This document shows, in pieces, positions 9,391 through 18,778 of a DNA stretch of 64,000 bases (position 1 is its first letter; each line of letters begins with the position of its first letter). A model generated the notes under the pieces. It did not search any database. It saw only the letters and a program-made list of their open reading frames with translations, and was not told where the DNA came from. The translations under genes and the position numbers were made by a program. This stretch comes from Marinobacter sediminicola (lineage in GTDB: Bacteria; Pseudomonadota; Gammaproteobacteria; Pseudomonadales; Oleiphilaceae): contig NZ_JAVIXR010000005.1 in assembly GCF_031157525.1 (NCBI RefSeq), positions 124,001 to 188,000 on the forward strand. The letters run 5' to 3'.

Positions 9391-9514
9391 GCTACACCAA
9401 TTCCGGGCGGTACGCTTGGCGTAACCGCTGTCAGCCTTGGTCTTGAGCCTGACTGAACAGCGCCTGCCGGCTGTAAACCAAGAATATATTCGAGATGAGA
9501 GAAGCGGAGCGAGC

Positions 9515-10123
9515 ATGAAGAAACTGATCGCAGGATTTGTTTTCGGCGTTGGCCTTACAGCAATGGCGCATGGGGCAGGTGATCCTGAAGCGGGAAAGCA
9601 GGCGGCGGCCGCGTGCCAGGCCTGTCATGGTGAGGGTGGAGCCAAGCCGATTATGGGGGCTTATCCGAAGCTATCCGGGCTGGGCGAAAGGTATCTGTTT
9701 GACCAGTTGGTGGCCATTCAGGAAGATTCGCGCTCAATTCCTGAGATGACAGGCCAGCTCACTGGCAATTCCAAGCAGGACCTGCAAGATCTGGCAGCGT
9801 ACTTTGCGCAGCAGGAGATGGTAGTCAGTCAGGCCGACCCGGAGTTGGTAGAGAAGGGCGCCGCGCTTTACCGTGGTGGCAATTTGGCTTCTGGTGTTCC
9901 CGCTTGCGCTGCTTGCCACAACCCGCAGGGTAAAGGTAATGAGCCAGCCGGGTATCCGCACATTGGTGGGCAGAATGCCGAGTACCTGGCTAAGCAGTTA
10001 GAAGCCTATCGCGATGGCACCCGTGCAAGCGGATCAAACGCGGCGATTATGATGGATGTTTCTGCCAGGCTGACCGATGCAGAAATCAAGGCTGTTTCCA
10101 GCTATATTTCTGGACTGAACTGA
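9515..10123 (+). CDS. Di-haem cytochrome c4
   Basis: 202-residue periplasmic or membrane-associated electron carrier. Signal peptide MKKLIAGFVFGVGLTAMAHG, then two c-type haem sites, CQACH (C34/C37/H38) and CAACH (C131/C134/H135), spaced as in the duplicated cytochrome c4 fold; Met ligands are likely in IPEMTGQLTG and in NAAIMMDVSARL. The ATG at 9515 is chosen because it opens the signal peptide and has GCGGAG upstream; a longer in-frame ATG at 9437 would add an unlikely leader. Followed by a strong terminator, so a single-gene unit. It probably feeds electrons to a terminal oxidase. DsbA, encoded next, is a thiol-oxidising periplasmic enzyme and is commonly found near it. Confidence 0.95.
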   Translation: MKKLIAGFVFGVGLTAMAHGAGDPEAGKQAAAACQACHGEGGAKPIMGAYPKLSGLGERYLFDQLVAIQEDSRSIPEMTGQLTGNSKQDLQDLAAYFAQQEMVVSQADPELVEKGAALYRGGNLASGVPACAACHNPQGKGNEPAGYPHIGGQNAEYLAKQLEAYRDGTRASGSNAAIMMDVSARLTDAEIKAVSSYISGLN

Positions 10124-10144
10124 TCCAATTGTTCGCAGCCTGAT

Positions 10145-10172
10145 AAAAAGCCCCGCCTAGTGCGGGGTTTTT
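10145..10172 (+). terminator. Rho-independent terminator after cytochrome c4
   Basis: AAAAAG, then CCCCGC (10151-10156) pairing with GCGGGG (10162-10167) around loop CTAGT, followed by five T. Confidence 0.9.
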
Positions 10173-10269
10173 CGTCTGTCGAACCTGTAATCCACTAACG
10201 GTGGAACTTTTCAGGTTTGGCGGGTCATAATTCCCTTATAACGATATTTACAACATCTGGAGATATTTC

Positions 10270-10905
10270 ATGTTTCGAGCACTCAGAACAGTCGGACTGC
10301 TGTTGGCGGCCTTGGCAGTTTTTGGCCAAGCCAATGCGGATGACTGGCAGGAAGGCGTACATTATAAAAAGCTGGACACTCCGGTACGTACAGACAGTGG
10401 CCCTGGTATCGAGGTAGCCGAAGTGTTCTGGTACGGCTGTCCGCACTGCTATAACTTCAAGACCCTTGCCGAAGCCTGGGAAGCCAATGCTCCGGATTAT
10501 GTAAATTACGTGCGTATCCCTGCTGCGCTGGGTCGTTCCTGGGTTCCCCACGCACAGGCATTTTATGCGCTAGAGGCCATGAATTCGCTGGATAAGGTGC
10601 ACGACGCTCTTTTCGAGGCGTTGGCGGGCCAGCGTCGGCCGTTGAATGATGCTGAATCTTTGGCTGATTTTGTTGCAGGTTATGGCGTGGATCGTGATGA
10701 ATTCCTGAATAATTTCAAAAGTTTTGGGGTTAATGCGCGTATGCAGCAGGCGCAGGCGAAAATCCGGGGCGCGCGGATTACGGGCACACCGTCTATGCTG
10801 GTAAATGGTAAGTACACAGTTAGTGCATCGATGGCGGGTAGCCTTGAAGCGATGCTGGCCGTTGTGGATTATCTGGTGGAGAAAGAGCAGGCTGCGAACC
10901 CTTAA
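10270..10905 (+). CDS. dsbA: Thiol:disulfide interchange protein DsbA
   Basis: 211 residues. Signal peptide of about 23 residues ending ANA, then a thioredoxin fold with the active site CPHC at residues 57-60 (VFWYGCPHCYNF) and the cis-proline loop TGTPSML with Pro174. It introduces disulfide bonds into periplasmic proteins and would be reoxidised by a DsbB encoded elsewhere. It lies between the cytochrome c4 gene and an EEP-family gene on the same strand, with a terminator upstream, so it has its own promoter. Secure. Confidence 0.95.
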   Translation: MFRALRTVGLLLAALAVFGQANADDWQEGVHYKKLDTPVRTDSGPGIEVAEVFWYGCPHCYNFKTLAEAWEANAPDYVNYVRIPAALGRSWVPHAQAFYALEAMNSLDKVHDALFEALAGQRRPLNDAESLADFVAGYGVDRDEFLNNFKSFGVNARMQQAQAKIRGARITGTPSMLVNGKYTVSASMAGSLEAMLAVVDYLVEKEQAANP

Positions 10906-10969
10906 GCGGTGCCTCGCCTGGCTTTCTTGCTTTTAGGGTTGGGAAACGGAGCTAAGCAGCAGAAGTATC

Positions 10970-11830
10970 ATGTATAAACGCTTCAGAAAGCAGCTCGATG
11001 GCATTATCAGTGCCCGGGACGAGCCGAAAGGCTCTAACTCGGGGCTTGAGCATGTGCCCTTGTTCGAGCCCCAGCGCCACCTTCGGTTGCTCACGTTTAA
11101 TATACAGGTGGGCATCAGCACATCGTCTTATCGCCACTACCTGACCAGAAGCTGGCAGCACTTTCTTCCCCATCGTAACCGTATCCAGAATCTGGATCGC
11201 ATAGCGTCACTACTGAGAAACTACGATGTGGTGGCGCTGCAGGAGTGTGATGGTGGGAGCCTGCGCAGCGGGCATATCAATCAGGTTCAGTACCTCGCTG
11301 AAGCAGCGGGCATTCCCTACTGGCATCAGCAGCTCAACCGCAACCTGGGGCAGATTGCCCAGCACAGCAATGGTTTGCTGAGTCGGTTCCGCCCCCTGGA
11401 CGTAAAAGAATACAAATTGCCTGGGCGGCTCCCCGGGCGAGGCGCCATTGTGGCCCGCTATGGCACCGAAGAGGACCCGCTGGTGTTGGTGATGATGCAC
11501 CTTGCCCTTAGCAAGTCAGCGCAGCAACGACAGTTGGGCTTTATCAGTGAGTTGATATCAAAGTACCGACATGTGGTGCTGATGGGGGACATGAACGCCC
11601 ATGCGGAGCAGTTATTGACCCAGACGCCCTTGAAAGACACAGATCTGATACCTCTACCGGACAGCGCCCACAGTTTTCCAAGCTGGCGGCCCGAGAAGGC
11701 TCTGGATCATATTCTGGTGAGCCCGAGTTTGCAGATACGGAATTCGGAAGTGGTGAGCTATCCCATGTCAGATCACTTGCCGATCGCCATGGACATAGCG
11801 TTACCTGATGGGTATCTGGAAAAGTTCTGA
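10970..11830 (+). CDS. Endonuclease/exonuclease/phosphatase-family protein
   Basis: 286 residues with the EEP catalytic signatures in order: LLTFNIQVG (metal-binding Asn), LQECDGG (Glu), GDMNAH (Asp/Asn), LDHILVS (Asp/His) and SDHLPIAMD (the closing catalytic His). The fold covers sphingomyelinases, inositol phosphatases and AP endonucleases. No signal peptide is seen, and the N-terminus is basic, so it is probably cytoplasmic. It begins 64 bases after dsbA and ends at a bidirectional terminator. Substrate cannot be read from the sequence. Confidence 0.85.
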   Translation: MYKRFRKQLDGIISARDEPKGSNSGLEHVPLFEPQRHLRLLTFNIQVGISTSSYRHYLTRSWQHFLPHRNRIQNLDRIASLLRNYDVVALQECDGGSLRSGHINQVQYLAEAAGIPYWHQQLNRNLGQIAQHSNGLLSRFRPLDVKEYKLPGRLPGRGAIVARYGTEEDPLVLVMMHLALSKSAQQRQLGFISELISKYRHVVLMGDMNAHAEQLLTQTPLKDTDLIPLPDSAHSFPSWRPEKALDHILVSPSLQIRNSEVVSYPMSDHLPIAMDIALPDGYLEKF

Positions 11831-11851
11831 CGCGTTTTTCTGAAAAGAGAC

Positions 11852-11889
11852 CACAAAAAAACCCGACACATTGCCGGGTTTTTTTGTGG
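11852..11889. terminator. Bidirectional terminator between the EEP gene and rpmG
   Basis: CCAC-A7-CCCG (11852-11866) pairs with CGGG-T6-GTGG (11876-11889) with one bulged A. It has U-tracts on both strands and separates two convergent genes. Confidence 0.9.
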
Positions 11890-11904
11890 GTGCCGGATCA
11901 GGAA

Positions 11905-12060
11905 TTACTTGATCTTGGCTTCCTTGTACGCAACGTGCTTACGGACAACCGGATCGTACTTTTTGATCTCGATTTTTTCCGGAGTGTTACGCTTGTTCTT
12001 CATGGTCGTGTAGAAGTGACCCGTGCCTGCTGATGAAACCAGCTTGATTTTTTCGCGCAT
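11905..12060 (-). CDS. rpmG: 50S ribosomal protein L33
   Basis: A 51-residue protein starting [19 protein letters not shown] and ending YKEAKIK, the standard gammaproteobacterial L33. The zinc-type Cys pairs are absent, so this is the Cys-minus (zinc-independent) form usual in the group. It lies 11 bases downstream of rpmB, the conserved rpmB-rpmG pair, and ends at the bidirectional terminator. Confidence 0.96.
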   Translation of the reverse strand: MREKIKLVSSAGTGHFYTTMKNKRNTPEKIEIKKYDPVVRKHVAYKEAKIK

Positions 12061-12071
12061 GATGCAGCTCC

Positions 12072-12308
12072 TTATACTTTCTCGCCGCGGGCACGAAGAT
12101 CGGCCAATACAGCGTCAATACCTTTTTTATCGATGATGCGCATGCCTTTGGTAGACGTGCGCAGCCGTACGAAACGCTTTTCAGACTCAACCCAAAAGCG
12201 CTTGCTTTGCAGGTTAGGCAGAAAACGACGACGGGTGTGGTTCATCGCGTGAGAAACATTGTTACCGGAAACCGGACGCTTACCGGTTACCTGACAAACT
12301 CTGGACAT
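12072..12308 (-). CDS. rpmB: 50S ribosomal protein L28
   Basis: 78 residues beginning [20 protein letters not shown] and continuing [17 protein letters not shown], the L28 signature. The start at 12308 has GGAGG seven bases upstream; the reading frame runs open further upstream but that part is leader sequence. First gene of the rpmB-rpmG operon. Secure. Confidence 0.97.
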   Translation of the reverse strand: MSRVCQVTGKRPVSGNNVSHAMNHTRRRFLPNLQSKRFWVESEKRFVRLRTSTKGMRIIDKKGIDAVLADLRARGEKV

Positions 12309-12449
12309 ACTTGCCTCCGACCTGAGCAATGGTCTTGATAAATACGAATTCGATTTTAATTGCGTCTCTGGTTGCCGAGGAGTGATTAGACTCCTGTTTG
12401 CGCCCCTGAACTGAACGCTGCTCGCCAGACGCCGCCAGAAAGGGACGCT

Positions 12450-12478
12450 TTTATACCAGAACCAGCACCTCAACGCAA
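12450..12478 (-). promoter_or_regulatory. Promoter of rpmB-rpmG
   Basis: On the minus strand, -35 TTGCGT (12473-12478), 17-base spacer and -10 TATAAA (12450-12455). This gives a leader of about 135 bases before rpmB; a small inverted repeat AGGAGT/ACTCCT (12380-12397) lies inside it. Confidence 0.7.
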
Positions 12479-12526
12479 AAAATTGTTGGGATTTTGTCCA
12501 GTTTTCGCGCATTCGCCTGCGACGGC

Positions 12527-13201
12527 TTACATTAATCCACGTTCTGCGAGGGATATTACCTCACCGTGGCCAATCACCATATGGTCAAGAACCCTGATAT
12601 CCACCAATCCGAGTGCTTCCTTCAAGCGCTTGGTCAGCGAGATGTCTGCCTGACTGGGTTCGGCGACTCCGGAGGGGTGATTATGGGCGAAAATAACGGC
12701 CGCCGCATTATCTTCCAGCGCTTGTCGCACTACTTCTCTTGGATACACGGCTGCGCCGTCAATAGTACCTCTGAACAGCTCGCGGTATTGAATGACCCGG
12801 TGCCGGTTGTCCAGAAAAAGACCCGCAAAAACTTCGTGAGGGTAGGTGCCCAGCCGGCTGGTGAGAAAACGCCGGGTATCCTCCGGTGAGCGAAGTGGGT
12901 CGCCTTGGCGCAGAGGCTCGTCCATTACACGGCGGGCCATTTCCATGGCGGCTTGAACCTGTGCATATTTCGCGGTGCCCAGCCCTTTCACGCCACAGAA
13001 TTGCCGACGGGAGGCTGTCAGCAATCCGCGCAGGCCAGAAAACTCCTGCAGAAGAAAGCGCGAGAGTTCCATAACCGGCATGCCGGTGGTGCCGGTGCGT
13101 AGAAAAATGGCCAGCAGTTCTGCGTCAGACAAGCTTTCGGGGCCGTGGGCGAGTAGTCGCTCGCGAGGGCGCTCATCCATAGGCCAGGCGGGGTCGGTCA
13201 T
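12527..13201 (-). CDS. radC: RadC-family JAMM/MPN+ protein
   Basis: 224 residues. An N-terminal helix-hairpin-helix region ([32 protein letters not shown]) is followed by the JAMM metal motif, HNHPSG at 173-178 with Asp186 completing the metal site. The name RadC is historical and a direct role in repair is not established. It sits upstream of rpmB on the same strand and is divergent from coaBC. Length and motifs are complete. Confidence 0.95.
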   Translation of the reverse strand: MTDPAWPMDERPRERLLAHGPESLSDAELLAIFLRTGTTGMPVMELSRFLLQEFSGLRGLLTASRRQFCGVKGLGTAKYAQVQAAMEMARRVMDEPLRQGDPLRSPEDTRRFLTSRLGTYPHEVFAGLFLDNRHRVIQYRELFRGTIDGAAVYPREVVRQALEDNAAAVIFAHNHPSGVAEPSQADISLTKRLKEALGLVDIRVLDHMVIGHGEVISLAERGLM

Positions 13202-13384
13202 GTCAGCTTCCTTGCGAATTGTTTTCGGGATTTTCCAGGGTTTTCGCGCTTCCTGCGCCTTTCAGTTACGAAGACTACTTCAAAAAGCAACAAATGGTAA
13301 ACGAGGGAACTACCTTGCAGGCTGTCGGTATCCGCTGGGCATGCTATCTTATAAGCCTTTCATATTAAGCGGATACGGAGCCTT

Positions 13385-14587
13385 ATGATGGCCGTCAGAA
13401 AAATTCTGCTGGGTGTAACCGGTGGCATTGCAGCCTATAAAAGTGCCGAGCTTGTGCGCTTGCTGAAAAAGGCTGGCTATGAGGTAAGGGTTATCATGAC
13501 GCAAGGCGCTGAAGCCTTCGTAACCCCTCTGACCTTCCAGGCGCTTAGTGGTGAGCCAGTGCGGACGTCTCTGCTGGATCCTGAAGCCGAAGCTGGCATG
13601 GGGCATATAGAGCTGGCCAAGTGGGCCGATCAGGTAGTTATTGCGCCTGCTTCTGCGGATTTTATCGCGCGGTTGGCACAGGGCATGGCTGATGACCTGC
13701 TGACCACTGTCTGTTGCGCAACTGAGGCGCCCATCGCGGTAGCCCCTGCCATGAACCAGGCTATGTGGGGCAATGAGCGTACCCAGCGCAACATACGTTT
13801 GCTGGAATGTGATCTGCAAATTTCGCTCTGGGGCCCGGCACAGGGTGAGCAGGCCTGCGGTGACAATGGGCCTGGGCGAATGCTTGAGGCCGCGGAAATC
13901 GCTGCCTTGATCATGAATACGCATTCCGGGGCTGGAGAGCTTGCAGGCAGGCGTGTCGTAATTACCGCCGGCCCTACCCGTGAACCCATAGATCCTGTGC
14001 GCTATATCACTAACCACAGTTCTGGCAAGATGGGCTATGCGTTGGCGGTAGCGGCGCGGGATGCGGGTGCCAGCGTTGTGCTGGTGAGCGGCCCGGTCAA
14101 CCTGCCTGCTCCTGCGGGAATTGAAATACGCCCGGTAGTTACAGCCGAAGACATGTTGAAGGCATCCATGGACGCAGTAGATGAAGGCTGCGACCTGTTT
14201 ATCGCAACGGCAGCTGTTGCGGATTATCGGCCAGAAAGCCGTGCTGATGACAAGATCAAAAAGTCCAGTGAGTCCATGGCTCTGCCACTGGTGCGTAACC
14301 CTGACACGCTGGCAACCATTGCCGGGCGCGACGATGCGCCGTTTACTGTGGGCTTTGCAGCTGAAACTACTGACGTGGCCAGCTACGCCAAGGACAAAAT
14401 GCAACGCAAGAAGTTGCGCATGATTGTCGCCAACGACGTCTCTGTTCCCGGCCTCGGCTTCAACAGCGACAATAACGCCGTCACGGTATTCTGGCCGGAT
14501 GGGCAAGAGGCGATAGGACCAGACACCAAAAAAGCTATTGCATCGCGCCTCATAGCGCTGATTGGCGAACATTTGAAGCAGGACTAA
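13385..14587 (+). CDS. coaBC: Bifunctional phosphopantothenoylcysteine decarboxylase/synthetase
   Basis: 400 residues, two steps of coenzyme A synthesis: coupling of 4'-phosphopantothenate with cysteine, then decarboxylation to 4'-phosphopantetheine. The N-terminal flavoprotein CoaC half has [17 protein letters not shown], the catalytic His in [10 protein letters not shown] and the APAMNQAMW motif, with the active Cys in [13 protein letters not shown]. The C-terminal CoaB half starts near residue 190 ([18 protein letters not shown]) with [12 protein letters not shown] and ends in a nucleotide-binding domain. A GGAG lies about five bases before the first of two adjacent ATG codons. dut follows after one base, the conserved coaBC-dut pair. 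Secure. Confidence 0.96.
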   Translation: MMAVRKILLGVTGGIAAYKSAELVRLLKKAGYEVRVIMTQGAEAFVTPLTFQALSGEPVRTSLLDPEAEAGMGHIELAKWADQVVIAPASADFIARLAQGMADDLLTTVCCATEAPIAVAPAMNQAMWGNERTQRNIRLLECDLQISLWGPAQGEQACGDNGPGRMLEAAEIAALIMNTHSGAGELAGRRVVITAGPTREPIDPVRYITNHSSGKMGYALAVAARDAGASVVLVSGPVNLPAPAGIEIRPVVTAEDMLKASMDAVDEGCDLFIATAAVADYRPESRADDKIKKSSESMALPLVRNPDTLATIAGRDDAPFTVGFAAETTDVASYAKDKMQRKKLRMIVANDVSVPGLGFNSDNNAVTVFWPDGQEAIGPDTKKAIASRLIALIGEHLKQD

Positions 14588-14588
14588 T

Positions 14589-15050
14589 ATGAGCAAAAAG
14601 AATTTACAGGTACGTATTCTTGATGATCGGATCGGCAACCAGATTGCGTTCCCCGAGTATGCCACTGAAGGATCGGCTGGGTTGGATCTGCGGGCTTGCC
14701 TTGATGAGCCCCTGACCCTGAATCCCGGGGATACCCAGCTCATAAGAACCGGGCTGTCCATTTATATTGCAGACCCGTCTCTGGCTGCCATGATCCTGCC
14801 CAGAAGCGGGCTGGGTCACAAACACGGCATCGTGCTGGGTAACCTGGTCGGATTGATCGATTCCGACTACCAGGGCGAATTGATGGTGTCCTGCTGGAAC
14901 CGCGGCAGCACCGCCTTCACTGTGGAAGTAGGCGAGCGGATTGCTCAGCTGGTGCTGGTGCCGGTAATTCAGGCGGATTTTGAAGTGGTTTCCGAGTTTG
15001 ATGCCAGCTCCCGGGGCGAAGGCGGCTTTGGCTCTACCGGAACCCGGTAG
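14589..15050 (+). CDS. dut: dUTP diphosphatase
   Basis: 153 residues; hydrolyses dUTP to dUMP and pyrophosphate, limiting uracil in DNA and feeding thymidylate synthesis. The trimeric dUTPase motifs are all present: [44 protein letters not shown] and the C-terminal glycine-rich arm [10 protein letters not shown]. It starts one base after coaBC, so translation is probably coupled. Secure. Confidence 0.97.
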   Translation: MSKKNLQVRILDDRIGNQIAFPEYATEGSAGLDLRACLDEPLTLNPGDTQLIRTGLSIYIADPSLAAMILPRSGLGHKHGIVLGNLVGLIDSDYQGELMVSCWNRGSTAFTVEVGERIAQLVLVPVIQADFEVVSEFDASSRGEGGFGSTGTR

Positions 15051-15089
15051 CCTTAGCGCAGAAAGCCGCTGTGGCGTCTATACTTTTCC

Positions 15090-15111
15090 GACAAGTGCTT
15101 GTCCAGGACAA
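15090..15111. promoter_or_regulatory. Overlapping palindromes upstream of algC
   Basis: GACAAG-TG-CTTGTC (15090-15103) overlaps TTGTCC-A-GGACAA (15099-15111), giving three interleaved half-sites 25 bases before the algC start. This is a plausible operator or mRNA structure; no regulator is assigned. Confidence 0.45.
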
Positions 15112-15135
15112 AAAAGATAATTTGCAGGATGAACT

Positions 15136-17790
15136 ATGAAACTGGGTAAGAAGAAAGTGTCTGAGGCGCCCGTTGATGAGCAACCGGCTGCTAAAGCAGA
15201 AAAAAAACTGAAACCCCGGGCTTCCGCAAGCTCTAAAATGACACATCTGGGACAGACGGCGATCAAGCAGGCGCTGGTTGTTTTGGTGGCTGCTATTGCT
15301 GCAGTGGTTCTCGTTTATTTTCTGGTATTGCTGCCGGCGGCCGAACAACGATATAGCGCCTGGAAAGCCGCTGAAGCCGATGCCGCGGCTCAGCGCATAA
15401 GTCAGTACCTTGCCTTGATGCAGCAGAGCGTGAATGGTCTGGCTACCCAACCTCATGTTGTGGATGCGCTGATGGATCGCGCAGATCCCGCCATGGTCCA
15501 GCAGAGATTGGCGACCGCCTTACCCGGCGTGCAGGCAGCCTACCTGTTTCCATATCGCCAGATTCCCAGGACTGGTGACGCAAACGGCTTGCTTGGTTTT
15601 GCGGGTCTTGAGTTGGCTCGTCGCGCTGAGAACACTCAACTTCTGCACCCGGATGCGTTCCCGCGTGAAAATCGTTGGTATGTCCAGATGGCCGTTCCGG
15701 TTCGCAACCCATCCAGTAAGGCGGTCGTGGGCAGTCTTTTGCTGGTATTTGATGCCACTCAGTTGCAGCCGCTTCTCTCCGTTAACAACACACAGCTTGG
15801 AGGCGAGTTAGCATTGGTGCAGACAGTCTCCGGAGCATCCCGCACGTTCGCGAGTAACGGCGGCAGTACTGGAGCAAATGCAAGTACAGCTGAAACCCGG
15901 ACTCTCGCCAACCCTGACTGGGTTCTGCGCTATACACCGAATGCTGCACCAGAGCCTCCCATCAATATCATCTGGGTTGCGCTGTTGATGGGTGTGCCAT
16001 CTGTCATAGCCGCCATACTGGTGTGGGTATTGCTGATTAGCGCCCAGAAGAATTTGCGCCAGGAAGTGACCAACTTGATTCAGTGGGCTCACAAGGTATT
16101 TGGTGGTGAGCGTCAAAAGTTGCCCAGCTTCCAGTGGGATATGGTCGCCTCCGCTGCCGAGGTGCTTTACAGGCTCTCCCAGGTTGTAGAAAAGCGCCTG
16201 ACAAAAGCTGCAGAGACAGCGAAGCCGAAGCCCGCCAAAAAAAGTGGGGCGGCCGAGATTGGCGATGCTGAGCCGTTGTTTCAGGATAGCGACATACCTG
16301 ATATTGATATGTTGGACGGCGATGAAGACGTTCTGGGCTTTGGCAGCGGCAATAATGACAGCTCATTCTTTACAGGCGGAGAAATGCCAGATGTAGAAGA
16401 GATGGATGAGCAAGTTGTTGAGATGTCGCCGGACATTTTCAGGGCCTACGACATTCGAGGCATTGTTGGTGAGACCTTATCTCCGTCTGTTGTGCTGCAG
16501 ATAGGCACAGCCATAGGGTCAGAGGCTATCAGCCGAGGCCTGTCATCTTTGTGTATTGGCTACGATGGCCGCCATTCCAGCCCTGGGCTTGCAGATGCGC
16601 TGGCTCGTGGTGTTATGGCTTCCGGCTGTAATGTTATTCATGTGGGCGCAGTGCCAACGCCGGTGCTGTATTTTGCGACCCATCATCTTGAGAATGGGTC
16701 AGGCGTTATGGTGACAGGAAGCCATAACCCGGCTAATTACAACGGCCTCAAGATCATGCTGGGCGGTGAAACCCTCTCTGGCGATGCCATCAAGGCGCTG
16801 TACAAGCGAGTGCAGACAGGTGATCTGGCCGCTGGCCGTGGTGAACAGTCTACTGAAGATGTTCGCAGGGCTTACCTTGATCGGATTGTGGGCGATATCG
16901 CCGTGGCCGCGCCGCTCAAGGTTGTTGTAGATGCCGGCAACGGCATTGCAGGCGAGCTGGGGCCGATGCTGATTGAAGAACTTGGCTGTGAAGTTATTCC
17001 GATGTACTGCGAGGTGGACGGGGACTTCCCGAATCACCATCCGGACCCTGGCAAACCAGCCAACCTTGCGGATCTGATTGAAAGGGTGAAGGCCGAAGGC
17101 GCAGATCTTGGTGTGGCGTTTGATGGCGATGGCGACCGGCTGGGCCTGGTGACGAATACCGGCAAGATCATCTGGCCAGATCGTTTATTGATGCTCTTTG
17201 CCCGTGATGTGGTGTCACGGAATCCCGGTGCCGACGTGATTTACGATGTGAAGTGCAGCCGTCGGCTTGCTGGCGTGATTTCGGAAGCGGGTGGGCGCCC
17301 CATCATGTGGAAAACTGGCCATTCGTTGATGAAAGCAAAAATGAAGGAAACTGGCGCTTTGCTGGCGGGAGAGATGAGCGGCCATATTTTCTTCGCCGAG
17401 CGCTGGTACGGTTTTGATGACGGGCTATATGCTGCGGCCAGGCTGCTGGAAATACTGGGCATAGAAGACCGGCACAGTAGTGAAGTGTTTGAAGACTTCC
17501 CCGAGGATATAAGCACGCCGGAGCTTAACGTTGAAGTCACTGAAAGCAGCAAGTTCACCATAATGGAGCAACTTGGTGCAGAGGGTGATTTTGGCGACGG
17601 TAATATCAGCAAGATTGATGGTATTCGTGTGGATTACACCGATGGTTGGGGTTTGTGCCGCGCCTCAAATACCACACCCATGCTGGTACTTCGCTTTGAA
17701 GCTGAAACGGAAGAGGCGTTGGAGCGGATAAAAGATGTTTTCCGGGCCCAGCTCCAGAAAGTAGCACCGGATCTTGTGGCTGACTTCTGA
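15136..17790 (+). CDS. algC: Phosphomannomutase/phosphoglucomutase with N-terminal membrane-anchored half
   Basis: 884 residues. The C-terminal half, from about residue 433 (DIFRAYDIRGIVGE), is a complete alpha-D-phosphohexomutase: catalytic serine loop VMVTGSHNPANYNGLK, metal loop FDGDGDRLG, sugar-specificity loop GEMSGHIFF and the phosphate-binding tail RASNTTPMLVLR. It interconverts the 1- and 6-phosphates of mannose and glucose for exopolysaccharide and LPS precursors. The N-terminal half has a Lys/Ala-rich start, a membrane segment at about 46-65, an extracytoplasmic region, a second membrane segment at about 278-300 and an acidic linker (DSDIPDIDMLDGDEDVLGF). A long N-terminal extension is also annotated on pseudomonad algC. 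The anchored half looks like a sensor domain, but its role is unknown. Between dut and argB, as is usual in the group. Confidence 0.93.
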   Translation: MKLGKKKVSEAPVDEQPAAKAEKKLKPRASASSKMTHLGQTAIKQALVVLVAAIAAVVLVYFLVLLPAAEQRYSAWKAAEADAAAQRISQYLALMQQSVNGLATQPHVVDALMDRADPAMVQQRLATALPGVQAAYLFPYRQIPRTGDANGLLGFAGLELARRAENTQLLHPDAFPRENRWYVQMAVPVRNPSSKAVVGSLLLVFDATQLQPLLSVNNTQLGGELALVQTVSGASRTFASNGGSTGANASTAETRTLANPDWVLRYTPNAAPEPPINIIWVALLMGVPSVIAAILVWVLLISAQKNLRQEVTNLIQWAHKVFGGERQKLPSFQWDMVASAAEVLYRLSQVVEKRLTKAAETAKPKPAKKSGAAEIGDAEPLFQDSDIPDIDMLDGDEDVLGFGSGNNDSSFFTGGEMPDVEEMDEQVVEMSPDIFRAYDIRGIVGETLSPSVVLQIGTAIGSEAISRGLSSLCIGYDGRHSSPGLADALARGVMASGCNVIHVGAVPTPVLYFATHHLENGSGVMVTGSHNPANYNGLKIMLGGETLSGDAIKALYKRVQTGDLAAGRGEQSTEDVRRAYLDRIVGDIAVAAPLKVVVDAGNGIAGELGPMLIEELGCEVIPMYCEVDGDFPNHHPDPGKPANLADLIERVKAEGADLGVAFDGDGDRLGLVTNTGKIIWPDRLLMLFARDVVSRNPGADVIYDVKCSRRLAGVISEAGGRPIMWKTGHSLMKAKMKETGALLAGEMSGHIFFAERWYGFDDGLYAAARLLEILGIEDRHSSEVFEDFPEDISTPELNVEVTESSKFTIMEQLGAEGDFGDGNISKIDGIRVDYTDGWGLCRASNTTPMLVLRFEAETEEALERIKDVFRAQLQKVAPDLVADF

Positions 17791-17832
17791 TGACAGCCCA
17801 GTAGGAATCCTGTTTTTATTCTGATTTATTAA

Positions 17833-18738
<906 letters not shown>

Positions 18739-18778
18739 TGATTTTCTGTAACTGACGCGCTGCCTGAGGACTTTCCGG

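Noticed and set aside
13349..14761. 470-codon open frame antisense to coaBC and dut
   Set aside because: It mirrors the two secure genes, has no recognisable domain and its composition follows from their codon bias.
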